From Sequoia sempervirens (Eukaryota > Streptophyta > Pinopsida > Cupressales > Cupressaceae), in NCBI GenBank assembly GCA_007258455.2, contig VDFB02000001.1, positions 17,852,162 to 17,916,161 of the forward strand: a DNA stretch of 64,000 nt. The letters run 5' to 3'. Both the position numbers and the translations under genes were made by a program. The notes below the pieces were generated by a model. The model had not been told where the DNA came from and ran no database searches. It saw only the letters and a list, made by a program, of their open reading frames with translations. Below, piece after piece: positions 36,729 through 48,264 of this stretch (positions are counted from its first letter, which is position 1; each line of letters opens with the position of its first letter).

Positions 36729-36773
36729 CACGTGTGGTGACGCTGATCCATCGACAGGGTTCTGTCTATAAAA
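36729..36773 (+). promoter_or_regulatory. Core promoter of the P450 gene (G-box and TATA)
   Basis: A palindromic G-box CACGTG, extended to CACGTGTG, lies at 36729-36736. TATAAAA lies at 36767-36773, 54 bp before the chosen start codon, so transcription should start near 36797 with a 5' UTR of about 30 nt. G-boxes bind bZIP and bHLH factors and are common in light, ABA or jasmonate responses; which applies here cannot be told. Confidence 0.6.
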
Positions 36774-36826
36774 TAGTGTATCCTGGAAAACCAAACGAAG
36801 TAGGCGTCTCCTTGTTTATAATCAAT

Positions 36827-38434
36827 ATGGATATTACATCGCTTTCTTGGTTCTCGGTGCTCCTTACTGCTGGTTCACTGATATTATTCTTCTATCTATG
36901 GAGAAGGGAGAGCAAGACAAAGGTTCCTCTTCCCCCAGGACCTCCTGCTTGGCCTATCGTAGGGAACCTCTTTCAGCTAGGAAAAAGGCCGCACGAGTCT
37001 CTGTATGACCTCTCCCTGCAATACGGCCCACTGATGGCTCTCCGTCTGGGAATGAAAACAGCAGTGGTGGTCATCTCCCCTGCCATGGCCAAGGAGATCC
37101 TTAAAACCCACGACCACATCTTCGCGGCGCGACCGGTGATGGAAGCATTCAGGTCCCTTTCCCATGATAAGTCCTCTCTAATTTGGAGTGACTATGGCCC
37201 TTACTGGCGCAATCTCCGACGCATTTCGACTGTCGAGCTTTTCAGCTCCAAGAGAACGGAAGCTCTGGAACACCTCAGAAGAAATCAAGTATTTCGCACG
37301 ATTCGACTCATATTCGAGAACAAGGGAAGGGTTGTGGATATTGGGCGCATGGCGTTCTGCACGTCTCTGAACTTGTTAGGCAACATGATCTTCAGCACAA
37401 GCGTCTGCGATCCGCGCAGTCCAGCTCTTGTGGAGCTCAAAGATACCATCTGGGAGTTAATGAAGCTCCTCGGAAAGCCCAATTTGGCAGACTTTTTTCC
37501 GTTTCTCCGTTTGCTCGACCCCCATGGCGTGTCCCGTCAGATGGCCAGGCATTTCAAGGTATTGTATGACTTTTCTGATACGTTCATACAGATAAGGCTC
37601 GCCGCCACCGGCCAATGCGTTGAGCGTAACGACTCCGAGAAGGATTTTCTGGATGTTCTGCTGGATTCCAGAAGTCAAAATTTCACTCTTGTTGGTATTC
37701 GAGCTTTGATAGCTGTGAGTAGTACTGAAAATATTTGTTTTCTTAAAGGTCTATAAATCTCTGGTATTTTCTAGATCTCTAATCATCATCTCTGGTTTCA
37801 GGAATTGTTTGCTGCCGGTACGGAAACGACCACTACAACGGTAGAATGGGCCATGGCAGAACTCATTCGCAATCCGCAGAAATTAAACCGAGTCCGACAA
37901 GAATTAGATGAAGTAGTTGGTTGCAACAGAAGAGTGGAAGAATCTGATTTAGATCGTCTGCCTTATCTCCATGCAGCTCTGAAAGAATCATTGCGATTGC
38001 ACCCACCGGCTCCTATGCTGCTCCCCCACAAAGCCGAAAGCTCCTGCGAGATTGGGGGATTTGTGATACCCAAAGACACCCAGGTGATGGTGAATGCGTG
38101 GGCCATTGGGAGGGACCCTTCGATTTGGAACAATCCTTTGGAATTTATACCCGAGAGATTTCTGGAGGGCAAGAATAGCAATATAAATTACAGGGGACAA
38201 GACTTTGAGCTAATTCCATTCGGAGCGGGAAGAAGAATTTGTCCGGCGCTTCCATTGGCAAGCCGTATGGTTCCCTTTGTTTTGGCTTCTTTACTTCATT
38301 CGTTCGAGTGGGAACTTCCGGATGGGACGAGGTGTGAGCTGCTGGACGTAACGGGCATCACGGACGAGTTTGGAGTTACTTTCAAACAGTTCAATGCAAT
38401 CCCCGTACCGCGTCTCCCGCATAATCTTTACTAG
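36827..38434 (+). CDS. Cytochrome P450, CYP76-like (CYP71 clan), two exons
   Basis: Exon 1 is 36827-37714 and exon 2 is 37802-38434, giving 506 residues, a normal P450 length. The intron (37715-37801, 87 bp) is GT...AG, phase 0, and joins RALIA to ELFAAG. I chose ATG 36827 because it is followed by a membrane anchor (residues 7-25) and lies downstream of the TATA box; the open frame extends upstream to 36734, which would precede the TATA. Motifs: proline hinge PLPPGPP (34-40), C-helix WRNLR (127-131), I-helix AGTET (301-305), ExxR (358-361), PERF (413-416), and heme loop PFGAGRRICPA with Cys443. The loop ends in Ala445 instead of the usual Gly. PLASRMV after it is typical of CYP76. The enzyme should sit on the ER, take electrons from P450 reductase and hydroxylate a small hydrophobic substrate; CYP76 members commonly act on monoterpenols or diterpenes. 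The exact substrate is unknown. The exons are GC- and CpG-richer than everything around them, and no lesion is seen. Confidence 0.93.
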
Positions 38435-38450
38435 CGCTCCCGGACAAGGA

Positions 38451-38543
38451 TTGTCTGTTTTCGTCTTCTCTTTAATGAATAATGGCTATAATATGCATTG
38501 TCTGTTTTCCTCTGCTTTTTAATGAATAATGGCTATAATATTG
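38451..38543 (+). repeat. 47-bp tandem duplication in the P450 3' UTR
   Basis: Two copies (38451-38497 and from 38498) share TTGTCTGTTTTC and TTTAATGAATAATGGCTATA. It starts 17 bp after the stop codon. The AATGAATAATGG part is a plausible plant polyadenylation region, so the transcript may have two alternative signals. Confidence 0.8.
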
Positions 38544-41270
38544 TACAATTTGTTCTTAATTTAAGTTTGTTGAAAATATGATATATTCATTTAACTACAC
38601 AACTTACATAATTATTAGGGAATTTAATTTTTACATTTAGAGAAAGGATGTGAGTTGTATAAGTATGTTAATGTATCAAAATATTGTCACATGGTTATCT
38701 ACAATTAGTCATTAGAATTTATTTATTTGGTATGGCTTTAAAAAATATTTTCTTTCTTTATTTTTTGAAGTTGTAATATTGGTTTAGATCATTATGCAAC
38801 AATTGTTAATATATATATTTTTTTGTATTGTTTACCATCATTTCATGATTTATTGAAGAAACTTGTGCATTTTATATATTTTCCATGCTTTATTTAGAGC
38901 AAGAGTTAAAAAAGTAGTTAATATATTTTGGCTCCCATGTTTATAGAGCAATTCACAAATAGAATATCAAGATTGGTTGTTTGCCATGTTCAAGTATACA
39001 TTTATTTTGACATACAAGGAAAAAATAGTAAATGATATCTTTGACTATGTTATTTTATAATTTTTTTGGCCTCTTACAAATTATTTTTCTTCTAAAATAT
39101 TATTTTTGAGAAACTAAAAAGAAAGATGATTTTTGCAACCAACAAGCTATACCACTAATGTGCATAGTGTACTTGTTTTTTATATTATTACCAGTCATAC
39201 TTTCATGTCAAAGAATGTAATGATCCCTTTTTAGTGGAAGCACTTAAACCCAAATCTTTAATTATTCGTTCCTTGCCAAAAGATTATTCGTTTCCTTCCT
39301 ATTATTTACTATGAATGATTCCTTTATGAGTACAAACGTCTTTCGAGATCTCATAGATGGAATTCTATTATACCATTTAACATCATTGTGCATGAATGAA
39401 TAGAATCATTATTACTTATAAATCTCAATAATTGTAGTAAGCATTATTATTGCATAATCATAAATCATGTATTATATAATTATAATTAGTTATCCCATAA
39501 CATATTAGTAGCGCTATAAAAATCAATAGTATATGTATAATCTTATTATTCCAAAATGACATTCATAGAAATAAATAACATCATTAGAATTGATACCTAT
39601 AAGTACAAATTACACTATTATTTGAATTTATATCTAATTATTAAAATATCAATTTATTATGGTGCATCAACTTATTATTATTTAATTCACAAAATATTTA
39701 TTAATATCCTTATCTTAATGCCATCAACCTTATTATTTTAATTTATAAAATATATATTAACAAATCCTAATATATTTGTTAAAAGTGTTATGTGAACTTA
39801 TGAAATACTTACCATACATCTATTTCCTGAAATCATATAATTCTCACCTCTCACTGCTGCTGTTTGATTCTACAGATTCTATGCTCTGAATATGTTCCCA
39901 GATTTTTTACCTTATTCCTCCTTCCTTCCATTCGATGCTTTATTTTCCTCTTAGCAGACCAAACTCATAATAATCTAATTATCTTATATTATTAAGACTC
40001 CTTCCATAGAATATATTCTTAATCTTCTTTTTTTAATTCCCTCCCCCCCTCTTTCGTATTCTCCTTCATAAGGTCTTCTTATATCCCTCCACTTTGGAGG
40101 AAGAGGTACGATTATTTGAGAGGTCCGATTCATTTGTTCTTGGGAAGATCGTGTCCCTTCTTAATGGCTGTCTTGGCTATTGGAGCATTTAGGATTCTTA
40201 ATTATTTGCTATTTAGCATATATTTTTATTTAAATATATCTGGTTTAATATATTCTATTTTTATATGTATTTATATTTTGTTTAAGTGTGAGTGTAATAT
40301 ATTTTATTATTAATATTTTTATATGAGTTTGATATATGTTTTAGTGATTATAATAATACATAAATTATTAAGATATACATTTATATTGCTATTTTTTCTA
40401 TTCATTTATTTGGTGTTTTATTTAAATTATGATTTGTATTATTATAATTTATTTCATTTATAATTTGTATATTATATTTATAATATAATTATAATATTAT
40501 TGATGATAATTATAATTATATTTAAATCATAATTACTCATGTTTGGGTTTTAACATTTATTTGTATTTTTATTTATTTATTTGTCTTTAGACACTTTAGC
40601 TTAGTTTTATAATTTCGAGGGACATGACAAAGAATTTAGAATTTATAAGAGAAAAATGAGGATTTGATTGAGGTAGGCCCCTAAAATAACTACCCAATTT
40701 TATTTTATTTTTTCATTGTTTGCAAGTTCATTTTTGGAGAAGCTTTATTTGGTGATTCAATTTCCAAATATCCTTTCAATATTTGGTTCTTTTTTATTTT
40801 GTGTATCTTGTTAGGTAGTTTAACTTTCCTTCTTGTCACCTTAAACATTGTGTGTGCTTTATATAATCACTATTTTCATTCTCTATGTGCAAGCATATTT
40901 TCTAGACTTGACTAAATTTTTTGTCATGCATCTGGACTAGAGGATAGCATGACACAAGGACAAATATGTGATATGTTGGTGTCTAAGATAGAGGCTTCAC
41001 AAAAAAATACCACATGTTTGATGAAGCGTACTCTCCTTACAATCTAAAACTCACAAAAACAATAGATAAAGGCACAAAAAAAAACAAGAAGGAAGAAAAT
41101 ATTTTCTATTATCACTTAAATGAAAAATGAAATTACAACATTATATTTTCCATCACATGGGCTTTCTGATTACATAAATCTGCAAATGAGAACCACCATT
41201 TACGCTGCTCTAGCCTCCTTTTTGGAGCTCCCTTTCACATCCTTTATTATGAAGGTGTAACTATTGATGA
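38544..41270. other. Intergenic, no gene seen
   Basis: Very AT-rich, with TTTATTTA- and ATAATTAT-type low complexity at 39400-40600. No domain, no RNA gene and no clear transposon end was seen. Confidence 0.5.
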
Positions 41271-41485
41271 CGATTTTACTCGCAACAAATAGGGCAAATA
41301 AATTATTCACAGACAAGACCGTAAAGAGCCTATCCTTCTTGAAAGATATGGAACAAAGACAACCTAAAGGGGAATTTTGCATTAATAGGAAAAGATTGGC
41401 TTTAGTTCAATCCCAAGTCTTTGATAACCAGGTCATGATTGCACTAGGGTTGCTCTTGGGTACTGATGTGATATTTTGCTATTAA
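41264..41485 (+). pseudogene. Conserved short frame in the direct repeat, unknown
   Basis: The 73-residue frame includes DKTVKSLSFLKDMEQRQ and INRKRLALVQSQVF. Copy 2 (about 46430-46630) preserves it except for one TAG in place of CAG. Within the core, several differences between copies are synonymous (GAC/GAT, AAG/AAA, CTA/TTA, AAT/AAC). No known family is recognised. It may be an exon remnant carried by a transposon or duplicated with its locus. Confidence 0.35.
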
Positions 41486-43000
41486 TCTCAAAAGGACTAT
41501 AGTTTTTTTATTAGATATTTTACACATTGGATTTTCAATCGAATCATAAAGACAATATCATGAAGTCAAAAGATTTACAATATTACTTCATGAACATCAC
41601 AAATTCTTTGCTATCACTTAAGTAGATTTAGTATTAAGCATTCAACAATTTCATGGAGATTAAAATATTTTCAATAAAATTTCATCCATTCATTCAAATT
41701 TTGGAATATTTTCAAGAATTTAAACATCTACTCTAAAATAAAGCATAAAAAATTGAAAATTAAAAGTTTCTACCAAGTTATTCTCCATGCATTCCCCAAA
41801 GAATAAAATTAAAAAAAACAAACCACTTTATACTTCAAAAGATTGCTTCATAGCTACATATAAAATGATGAAAACTTTTAAAGAGAGGGGTTTTATTTTT
41901 GGACACTGAGTAGGTTATGTATGCACCCTTAAATGACGTAGCATACAGTCTTGTTCGGCTAAACTAAAAAAACTAGTTACAAAAGACACTGAGATAGGTA
42001 GCTATCTAATAAGATTTGATATTAACTAATGTCTACGTGCATACAAAATTTTATGCCAGAATGGTTCAAAAAATAGGAAAAAAAGAACAAAACTTGAAAA
42101 AGTTTATGCTCCTCCGATATCCAAAAATTCTGAACTTAAAATAAAAAAAGGGGATACTTTGACCTTTTATAGAACACAAGGTTCAAAAAGGATAAGAAAA
42201 ATACATGAGATGAAATCCAAGGGACCAAACACATCAAGGAATGTGGAATGTAGTGACCAATAGGAGAATTGTAATCGAAGTCAATGGAAGTCAACTCCAA
42301 TTACACATTGAAGCTCTTTGGGTCTTGATATTTAATCATTGCTAGGATCATACTTCAAATCAGGATAGTGTGTAGGGACTTCCCATACATTCAAAATGAA
42401 AGAGTGGAATTTTCGCCCCCACACATCGCTTGGCTCCAGTTCTACTTCTCTCATGAATGGGCTCTCCCAAAGGTTGACATTTGTTTCCACTACAGGTACA
42501 ATACCAGGATCTCCAGTATTTCGGTGGACTAAAAGCCCTCACCATTATAATCTCTTAGAATAAGTGGACCAATTCAAATGTAATTCTATCTATGATTCAA
42601 ATTTTCCTAAACATCCATACCCAAACTTTGCATCGCAATTTGCATCTCCTGTAATCACAAATTCCACACATTAAATCCCTTTAACAAAAAGAGAAACATT
42701 CATAACATCTCATGTAAATAAAAACATTATTCGAAAGTTAGTACAAAATCCCATAAATAACATGCTTTCTAGCATATCAAAAATCCTCACATATATAATG
42801 GGTTACTAGAATCATCAGATAATCTCAAAATTGTAACATTTTTACTCCACATTACAACTTGTTACCTGATACCTGGTATTCAGCTTTACCCACGAACTTT
42901 CCCAGACTTTGGTTATACCAGAACTCCATTTTACCGAAACACTTCATATCGGAACAGAGTCTTCCACTCAAACTTTCAAATTACCTTTTTCCTTCTCAAC
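41271..43000 (+). repeat. ~1.7-kb direct repeat, copy 1
   Basis: It aligns by eye with 46408-48042 through many landmarks: GAAAGATATGGAACAAAGAC, TTGGCTTTAGTTCAATCCC, ATGAAGTCAAAAGATTTACA, CACCCTTAAAT, GGTCATGATTGCACTAGGG, TAGTGTGTAGGGACTTCCC and GGGCTCTCCCAAAGGTTGAC. The first ~220 bp are open (41264-41485) and shared as a reading frame with copy 2. The right end of the repeat is uncertain because copy 2 is cut by the TIR element at the equivalent of about 42985. No transposon domain is recognised. Confidence 0.75.
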
Positions 43001-44370
43001 TATTTCTGGTACCTGATATCTGGTACCTGAAACACTTACATTACAAAGAAATTTATATTAAATATTTCTCTTTGCTCTTTACTTCTGGTGATCTTTCAAT
43101 TTTCTAGCTCTTGCCATAAGAGTCATTTTTGCTTGGGTCCCCAAGTCTTATAGTCTTGGGGCATTTTGTGAGACCACACAACAACTTGCAACCAATAAAA
43201 ATAAATTTTAAATTAAATCACTAGTTGTAAATTAAAACTTATACATAGTTTAAAACAATAAACCTTTGCCTTTAACTAGATTCTAGCATAAAGATGCAAA
43301 ACTCAACCAAAAACATCTGTGTGTGCTCTGATTAATTCTAGTTTTTGGAACTTAGTGAAAAGAATCAGTTTATTAACATTGAACTACATAATATAGTAAT
43401 CCTCCAAAGCCAACCAGGGATAGAGCCTTGCTTCCAGTCAAGCGTCCATAGTCCTATCAAGGTTATCTTTGTAATTCCCCCCTAAACATAGCTCTATTGC
43501 CGGTCAGGCTTCTATAGCCTTGATAGAGTTATTTGGATAGCCTAAAGAGTGGATTTTTTTTTTTTTTTTACATATAGAAATGATAGCTCATTTTTCTCTT
43601 TTGATATTTTGATGATAGCTCTTTTATCAACTTGCAAGCAATGAAGCACTACTATTAGGTTGGGAATTATAGTGCTAGTGAAGGTTACTTTTTGATTTTT
43701 CATTCAATGCAAATCCCTTCATCAATTCAGTACTTCCCAAAAACTCATTTAAGTTAAATTTTACTAATTTATGCCAAATCCCAGCTAACTGCAACTCGTT
43801 ATATGTTAGAAAATACACATAAATTAAAATTTAGTAATAGACAATTTAATCACCAAATTTGAATCCAAATTTAGAAATATTAGTTACCACCCTTCTGATT
43901 AAATTTTATCGCAACTACTAAAATTCCTGCTAGCAATTCAATTTGACAGTGTTGCACCTTATTAATGTATCAGAAATGCCATGATTACCTTGAAACACAA
44001 TCACATTATTTTGCATTAAATTCACACCCCTTATTCCGCACATATTATTCTATTAGCTTACTCAGGTGATGACGTGCACTGCCTTGTCAACTTGATTTTA
44101 CTATATAGTTCACACACATAAGCACCTCCATAATTAATACAACTCTTAAAAAAACTGAAATGACCACTATTGATTTTGAAATCTTCAACTTCCTTGATCT
44201 GCAATATTTGTATTGCTCAGAGTTGAAGAAATTCACAACCAAATATGTGTGAAGAATTAATTTGATTTAACATTTTAACATTGAAGATAATTATCTAGTT
44301 GCCACCTTGCTTGCGGTTTCCAAAAAAATTATTAACTCAAGCCAACTATGTACCACAACTTTCTTATGGT
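43001..44370. other. Intergenic, no gene seen
   Basis: AT-rich. A short imperfect repeat around 43430-43530 (CATAGTCCTATCAAGGTTA against TATAGCCTTGATAGAGTTA) and a 12-13 T run near 43557 are the only features noted. Confidence 0.5.
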
Positions 44371-44477
44371 TCTCTATAAATTCAACATTTCTTCTCGAAT
44401 TCTCCACACTTTTCTTTCTCGGTTTCTAGTTTTATTTCTGTAATTTTACTCTGGGCATTTTCCTTTGCCTTTTAGCC

Positions 44478-44963
44478 ATGGATACTCTAATTTTCTTAGG
44501 CTGTTCTTGCCGATAAAATGTGTTCTTAGGGAGCATCATACCACCAAGGCTTGAAAAGGTTTTCTTTATTAGGACTTCTAATTTTACTGTTCCAAACTTG
44601 TTCTTAGTCCTTGGGGAAAGATATGTTGCATCCAACTGCTACTTTAACTTCTATTCAGATGTGGCATCTCAATTTGTAGTGTCACTTCTGGATATTGGGC
44701 TACATATTGAAGATGTTTGTGTTGTTACAAATTTGATAGTGAAGCCTGAATTTATGGAGAATATAGATACCATTTTATATGTTGCACATCCAACCATTAG
44801 GATTCCCTCCATGGATGATATTCCTCAGTTCGTGGAACATAGGGAAGTGGTTCCAATTCAACCTTTCCTTACTAATCTTCATAAACAAGACTTCGAAGTT
44901 CACTGGGAACTCACCTACATAGGGTATTTAGCCCTGATAGAAGAGGTGTCCCACATTGACTGA
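44478..44963 (+). pseudogene. Unrecognised short gene, possibly broken at codon 13
   Basis: ATG 44478 sits in a strong plant start context (GCCATGG) about 100 bp after a TATA-like CTATAAATT (44376-44384) and a pyrimidine-rich leader. The frame runs MDTLIFLGCSCR, then TAA (44514-44516), then stays open for 149 codons to 44963. The protein is hydrophobic and aromatic-rich early (NCYFNFYSDVASQFVVSLL), with an acidic later part; no domain or transmembrane pattern is clear to me. The stop could be a decayed CAA. An intact start at a later ATG cannot be excluded. It lies between the two 1.7-kb direct repeats and may belong with them. Confidence 0.35.
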
Positions 44964-45042
44964 ATGGCTACTACCTTCTACAACTTTGCTCACTCTTTTT
45001 TATTTTTTTAGAACAAGTATTTTGATATATCATGTATATACA

Positions 45043-45043
<1 letters not shown>

Positions 45044-45083
<40 letters not shown>
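45044..45083. repeat. Microsatellite (CA)n
   Basis: Twenty perfect CA units directly after a short TATA-rich run. Confidence 0.95.
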
Positions 45084-45085
<2 letters not shown>

Positions 45086-46407
45086 ACTTTTTGGTGCACC
45101 TAAAGTGTGTTCTAATGTACATGGTTTTATTATTTCACTTTCCACAGTTCAATTTTATGAATGTTTGAATTAACTCTCATGTGTAGGATAAATTTAAGCA
45201 TAATTTGCTAATGAAGAGGGTAAACAAAAGAGAAAAATAAAACAAAGAAAAACCCTACAAAAAGAAAACTGACCCTAACTACCTTAACCCTAACATAACA
45301 AAAGATTAACTCTAATAAAGCAATCTATTTCATTTTCTACAACTATTTCTTCTATAGTTCTAACCTACAAATTACAACAGATTTGTCTTTAAATTCATTT
45401 AGCAAAATTTCCAATGTCCTACTATAATAGTGAATTATCTTAAATTTTATGCGGTTAATAATCATAAATTCAAAAGTGTACTTACCAATGACTTGGCTCA
45501 TATGTATGAAATCAAACTCATTAGATATTGATTGCACATATTTCATCTAATGCAACCATACTCTACCTTCTCCCAACCCTGGTCCATTTCCATGAATGGT
45601 TGTGTCCATTTCTCTGCTTTCTTCTCTTCAAAAAATCTTCATGTCTTCGGCCCTGTCTTCACATTACATTTTGTTAAACCAAAATATATCATTTTTTATA
45701 TTTCTATTAGAGAGAGAAAAATTAAATGTTTGATACTCTGTATCTTGTATAAAATCAAGAAAATTTCTTTTTATAGCTTGTGAATTTTCAACTTTTAGCA
45801 AAATACACACATTTTTCTCTCAATTTTCCTTCTCCTTTTCGTTATCTGTGTTTTCTACGTATAGAGGGAATGATGATTCATAGATTTATTTTCCTCATTT
45901 GTAATGAAATGTCTCTAAATCTCGGCATTCTTGCCTATTTCCCTTCAAAACGTTAGGATTTTCTTTATAATAATCACAATTTTAAAACTGTTTCAATGTG
46001 TCAGTTAATTTTTTAATATTTCCAATCCTACTAGGGTTAAACATTTTCCTCATTAACACTTCCTTTCTTTTACCAGTTAGAACATCTTCTATTAACAAAA
46101 TTACTTTACTTATGGCCAAACTTACCCTAGTTAAAAAAAAATCACATTTGAGTTAACCGTGATTAGTTGTATCATGAATTCTACACTTAGTGACTCTACC
46201 AAAAGTGAATAAACTCAAAGGATGTAATTTTTGGTTAAAATTTTTCTAAATCTTTTTAACTTCCATACTAAAAAGTCAGCTTGCACTCAATTCTCACTTA
46301 CAAGCTCTTTACCAAACTCAAGAGTAATATTTCAAAGTATAGGCCTTCGGTTCAAAAGAATAAACCCTAAAATATCAAACATGGCCCTCTTTCTAGAGCT
46401 AGTTCTT
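45084..46407. other. Intergenic, no gene seen
   Basis: AT-rich sequence. Short frames at 45532-45783 and 46231-46446 show no domain; the latter runs into the second direct repeat. Confidence 0.5.
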
Positions 46408-48042
46408 GTTGACAATGGTTTTACTTGTAGGAAACAGGGCGAATAAATTCTTCAAAGATAAGACCGTAAAAAGCTTATCCTTCTTGAAAGATATGGAACA
46501 AAGACAACCTAAAGGGGAATTTTGCATTAACAGGAAAAGATTGGCTTTAGTTCAATCCCAAGTCTTTGATAATTAGGTCATGATTGCACTAGGGTTGCTC
46601 TCAAGTACTGATATGATATTTTTCTATTAATCTCATAGGGACTATGGTTTTTTATTAGATATTTAAGACGTTGGATTTTCAATTGAATCATAAAGACAAT
46701 ATCATGAAGTCAAAAGATTTACAATATTACTTCATGAACATCACAATTTTTTTGCTGTCACTTAAGTAGATTGAGCATTAAGCATTCAGCAATTTCATGG
46801 AGAATAAGAGATTTGCAATAAAATTCCATCCATTCGTTCAAATTTTGGAACAAAGAATTTAAACATCTACTCTAAATAAAGCATATAAAAATACATATAA
46901 AATGGTGCAATATTTTAAAGATAGGGGTTTCATTTCTAGACACCGAATAGGTTTTGTATGCACCCTTAAATAGTGCAACATACAATCTTATTGGGTTGAA
47001 CTAACAAAACCAACTACAAAAGATATTGAGATAGGTAGCTATATAATAAGCTATGATATTAACTAATGTCTAAATGCATACAAAGTTCTATGCCATAATG
47101 GTTTAGAAAATAGGAAAAAAGAACAAAACTTGAAATAGTTTTTTCTCCTCTGACATCCACAAATTCTGAACTTAAAATAAAAAAGGGGATCCTCTGACCT
47201 TTTATAGAACACAAGGCTCAGATAGGATAAGACAATTACATGAGAGGAAATTCGAGGGACCAAACACATCAAGGCACATGCAATGTAGTGACCAATAGGA
47301 GAATTGTAATCGAAGTCAATGGAAGTCAACTCCAATTACACCTTGAAGCTCTTCGGGTGTTGATCTTTAATCATCGCCAAGATGATACTTCGAATCAGGA
47401 TAGTGTGTAGGGACTTCCCATACATTTAGAATTAAAGAGTGGATTTTTTTCCCCCACACATCACTTGCCTCCAGTTCTATTCTCTTGGGAATGGGCTCTC
47501 CCAAAGGTTGACATTTGTTTCCACCACAAGTACAATACCAATATCTCTGGTATTATGGTGGGCTGAAAGTCCTTGCCATTATAATCTCCAAGAATAAGTG
47601 GACCAATTCAAATGTAATTCTATCCTTGATTCAAATTTTCCTGACCATCCCTACCTAAACTTTGCAGTGCAATTTGCATCTTCTACAATTAAAAATTCCA
47701 CACATTGAATCCATTTAAAAGAAAGAAAAACATTCATAACATCTCATGTAAATAAAACCATTATTCAAAAGTTAGGACAAAATACCATAAATAACAAACT
47801 TTCTAGCATATCATAAATCCTCACATATACCAGGTTACCGGGATCATCAGATAATCTCAAAATTTTAACATTTTTACTCCACATTACAACCTGGGACTTG
47901 GTACCTGATATTCAACTTTACCCATGAATTTTCCTGGACTTAAGTTAAACCGAAACTCCATTTTACCAGACTCCATTTTACTAGAATGCTTCATACCAGC
48001 CACTTCATATCAGACCAAATTCTTCCACTCAAACTTGCATTA
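46408..48042 (+). repeat. ~1.7-kb direct repeat, copy 2
   Basis: It corresponds to 41271-42985 with scattered substitutions and small indels. Its right part is interrupted by TIR element copy 3 at 48043, and the expected continuation does not reappear after the nested chromovirus, so DNA has been lost there. Confidence 0.75.
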
Positions 48043-48264
48043 GGGTATGTGTAGGATCATCATGGAAAAAATAGGCCTTAAGTGGCAAAAAATTTAGAAA
48101 AATTAGAGTTAGGCAACTTGATGTAAAAATTTGAATAAGTTATCAATATTATTTAAAAAATATGTAAGAATAGAATCTATAGAAAATTGAATGTAGTTTC
48201 TAAAATACTAGGTTTGTTTAAGAAAAAAAAATTTGGTGAAAATTTAAAATTTCAATGTAGTAGT
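48043..48264. mobile_element. TIR DNA transposon, copy 3, left part only
   Basis: It starts GGGTATGTGTAGGATCATC and follows copies 1 and 2 for 222 bp until the CAATGTAGTAGT position, where the chromovirus LTR begins. The right half of the element is not found after the chromovirus. The left flank ends ATTA. Confidence 0.85.

Noticed and set aside
36734..36826. N-terminal extension of the P450 by 31 codons from ATG 36734
   Set aside because: It would start upstream of the TATA box, and the first residues of the shorter form already make a standard P450 membrane anchor.
36977..38200. Minus-strand frames across the P450 exons
   Set aside because: Shadows of the coding strand with no domain content.
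41271..48042. The two 1.7-kb direct repeats as LTRs of one 6.8-kb element
   Set aside because: No primer site or polypurine tract was found at their inner edges, no retroelement domain lies between them, and the ends are not TG...CA at matching places.
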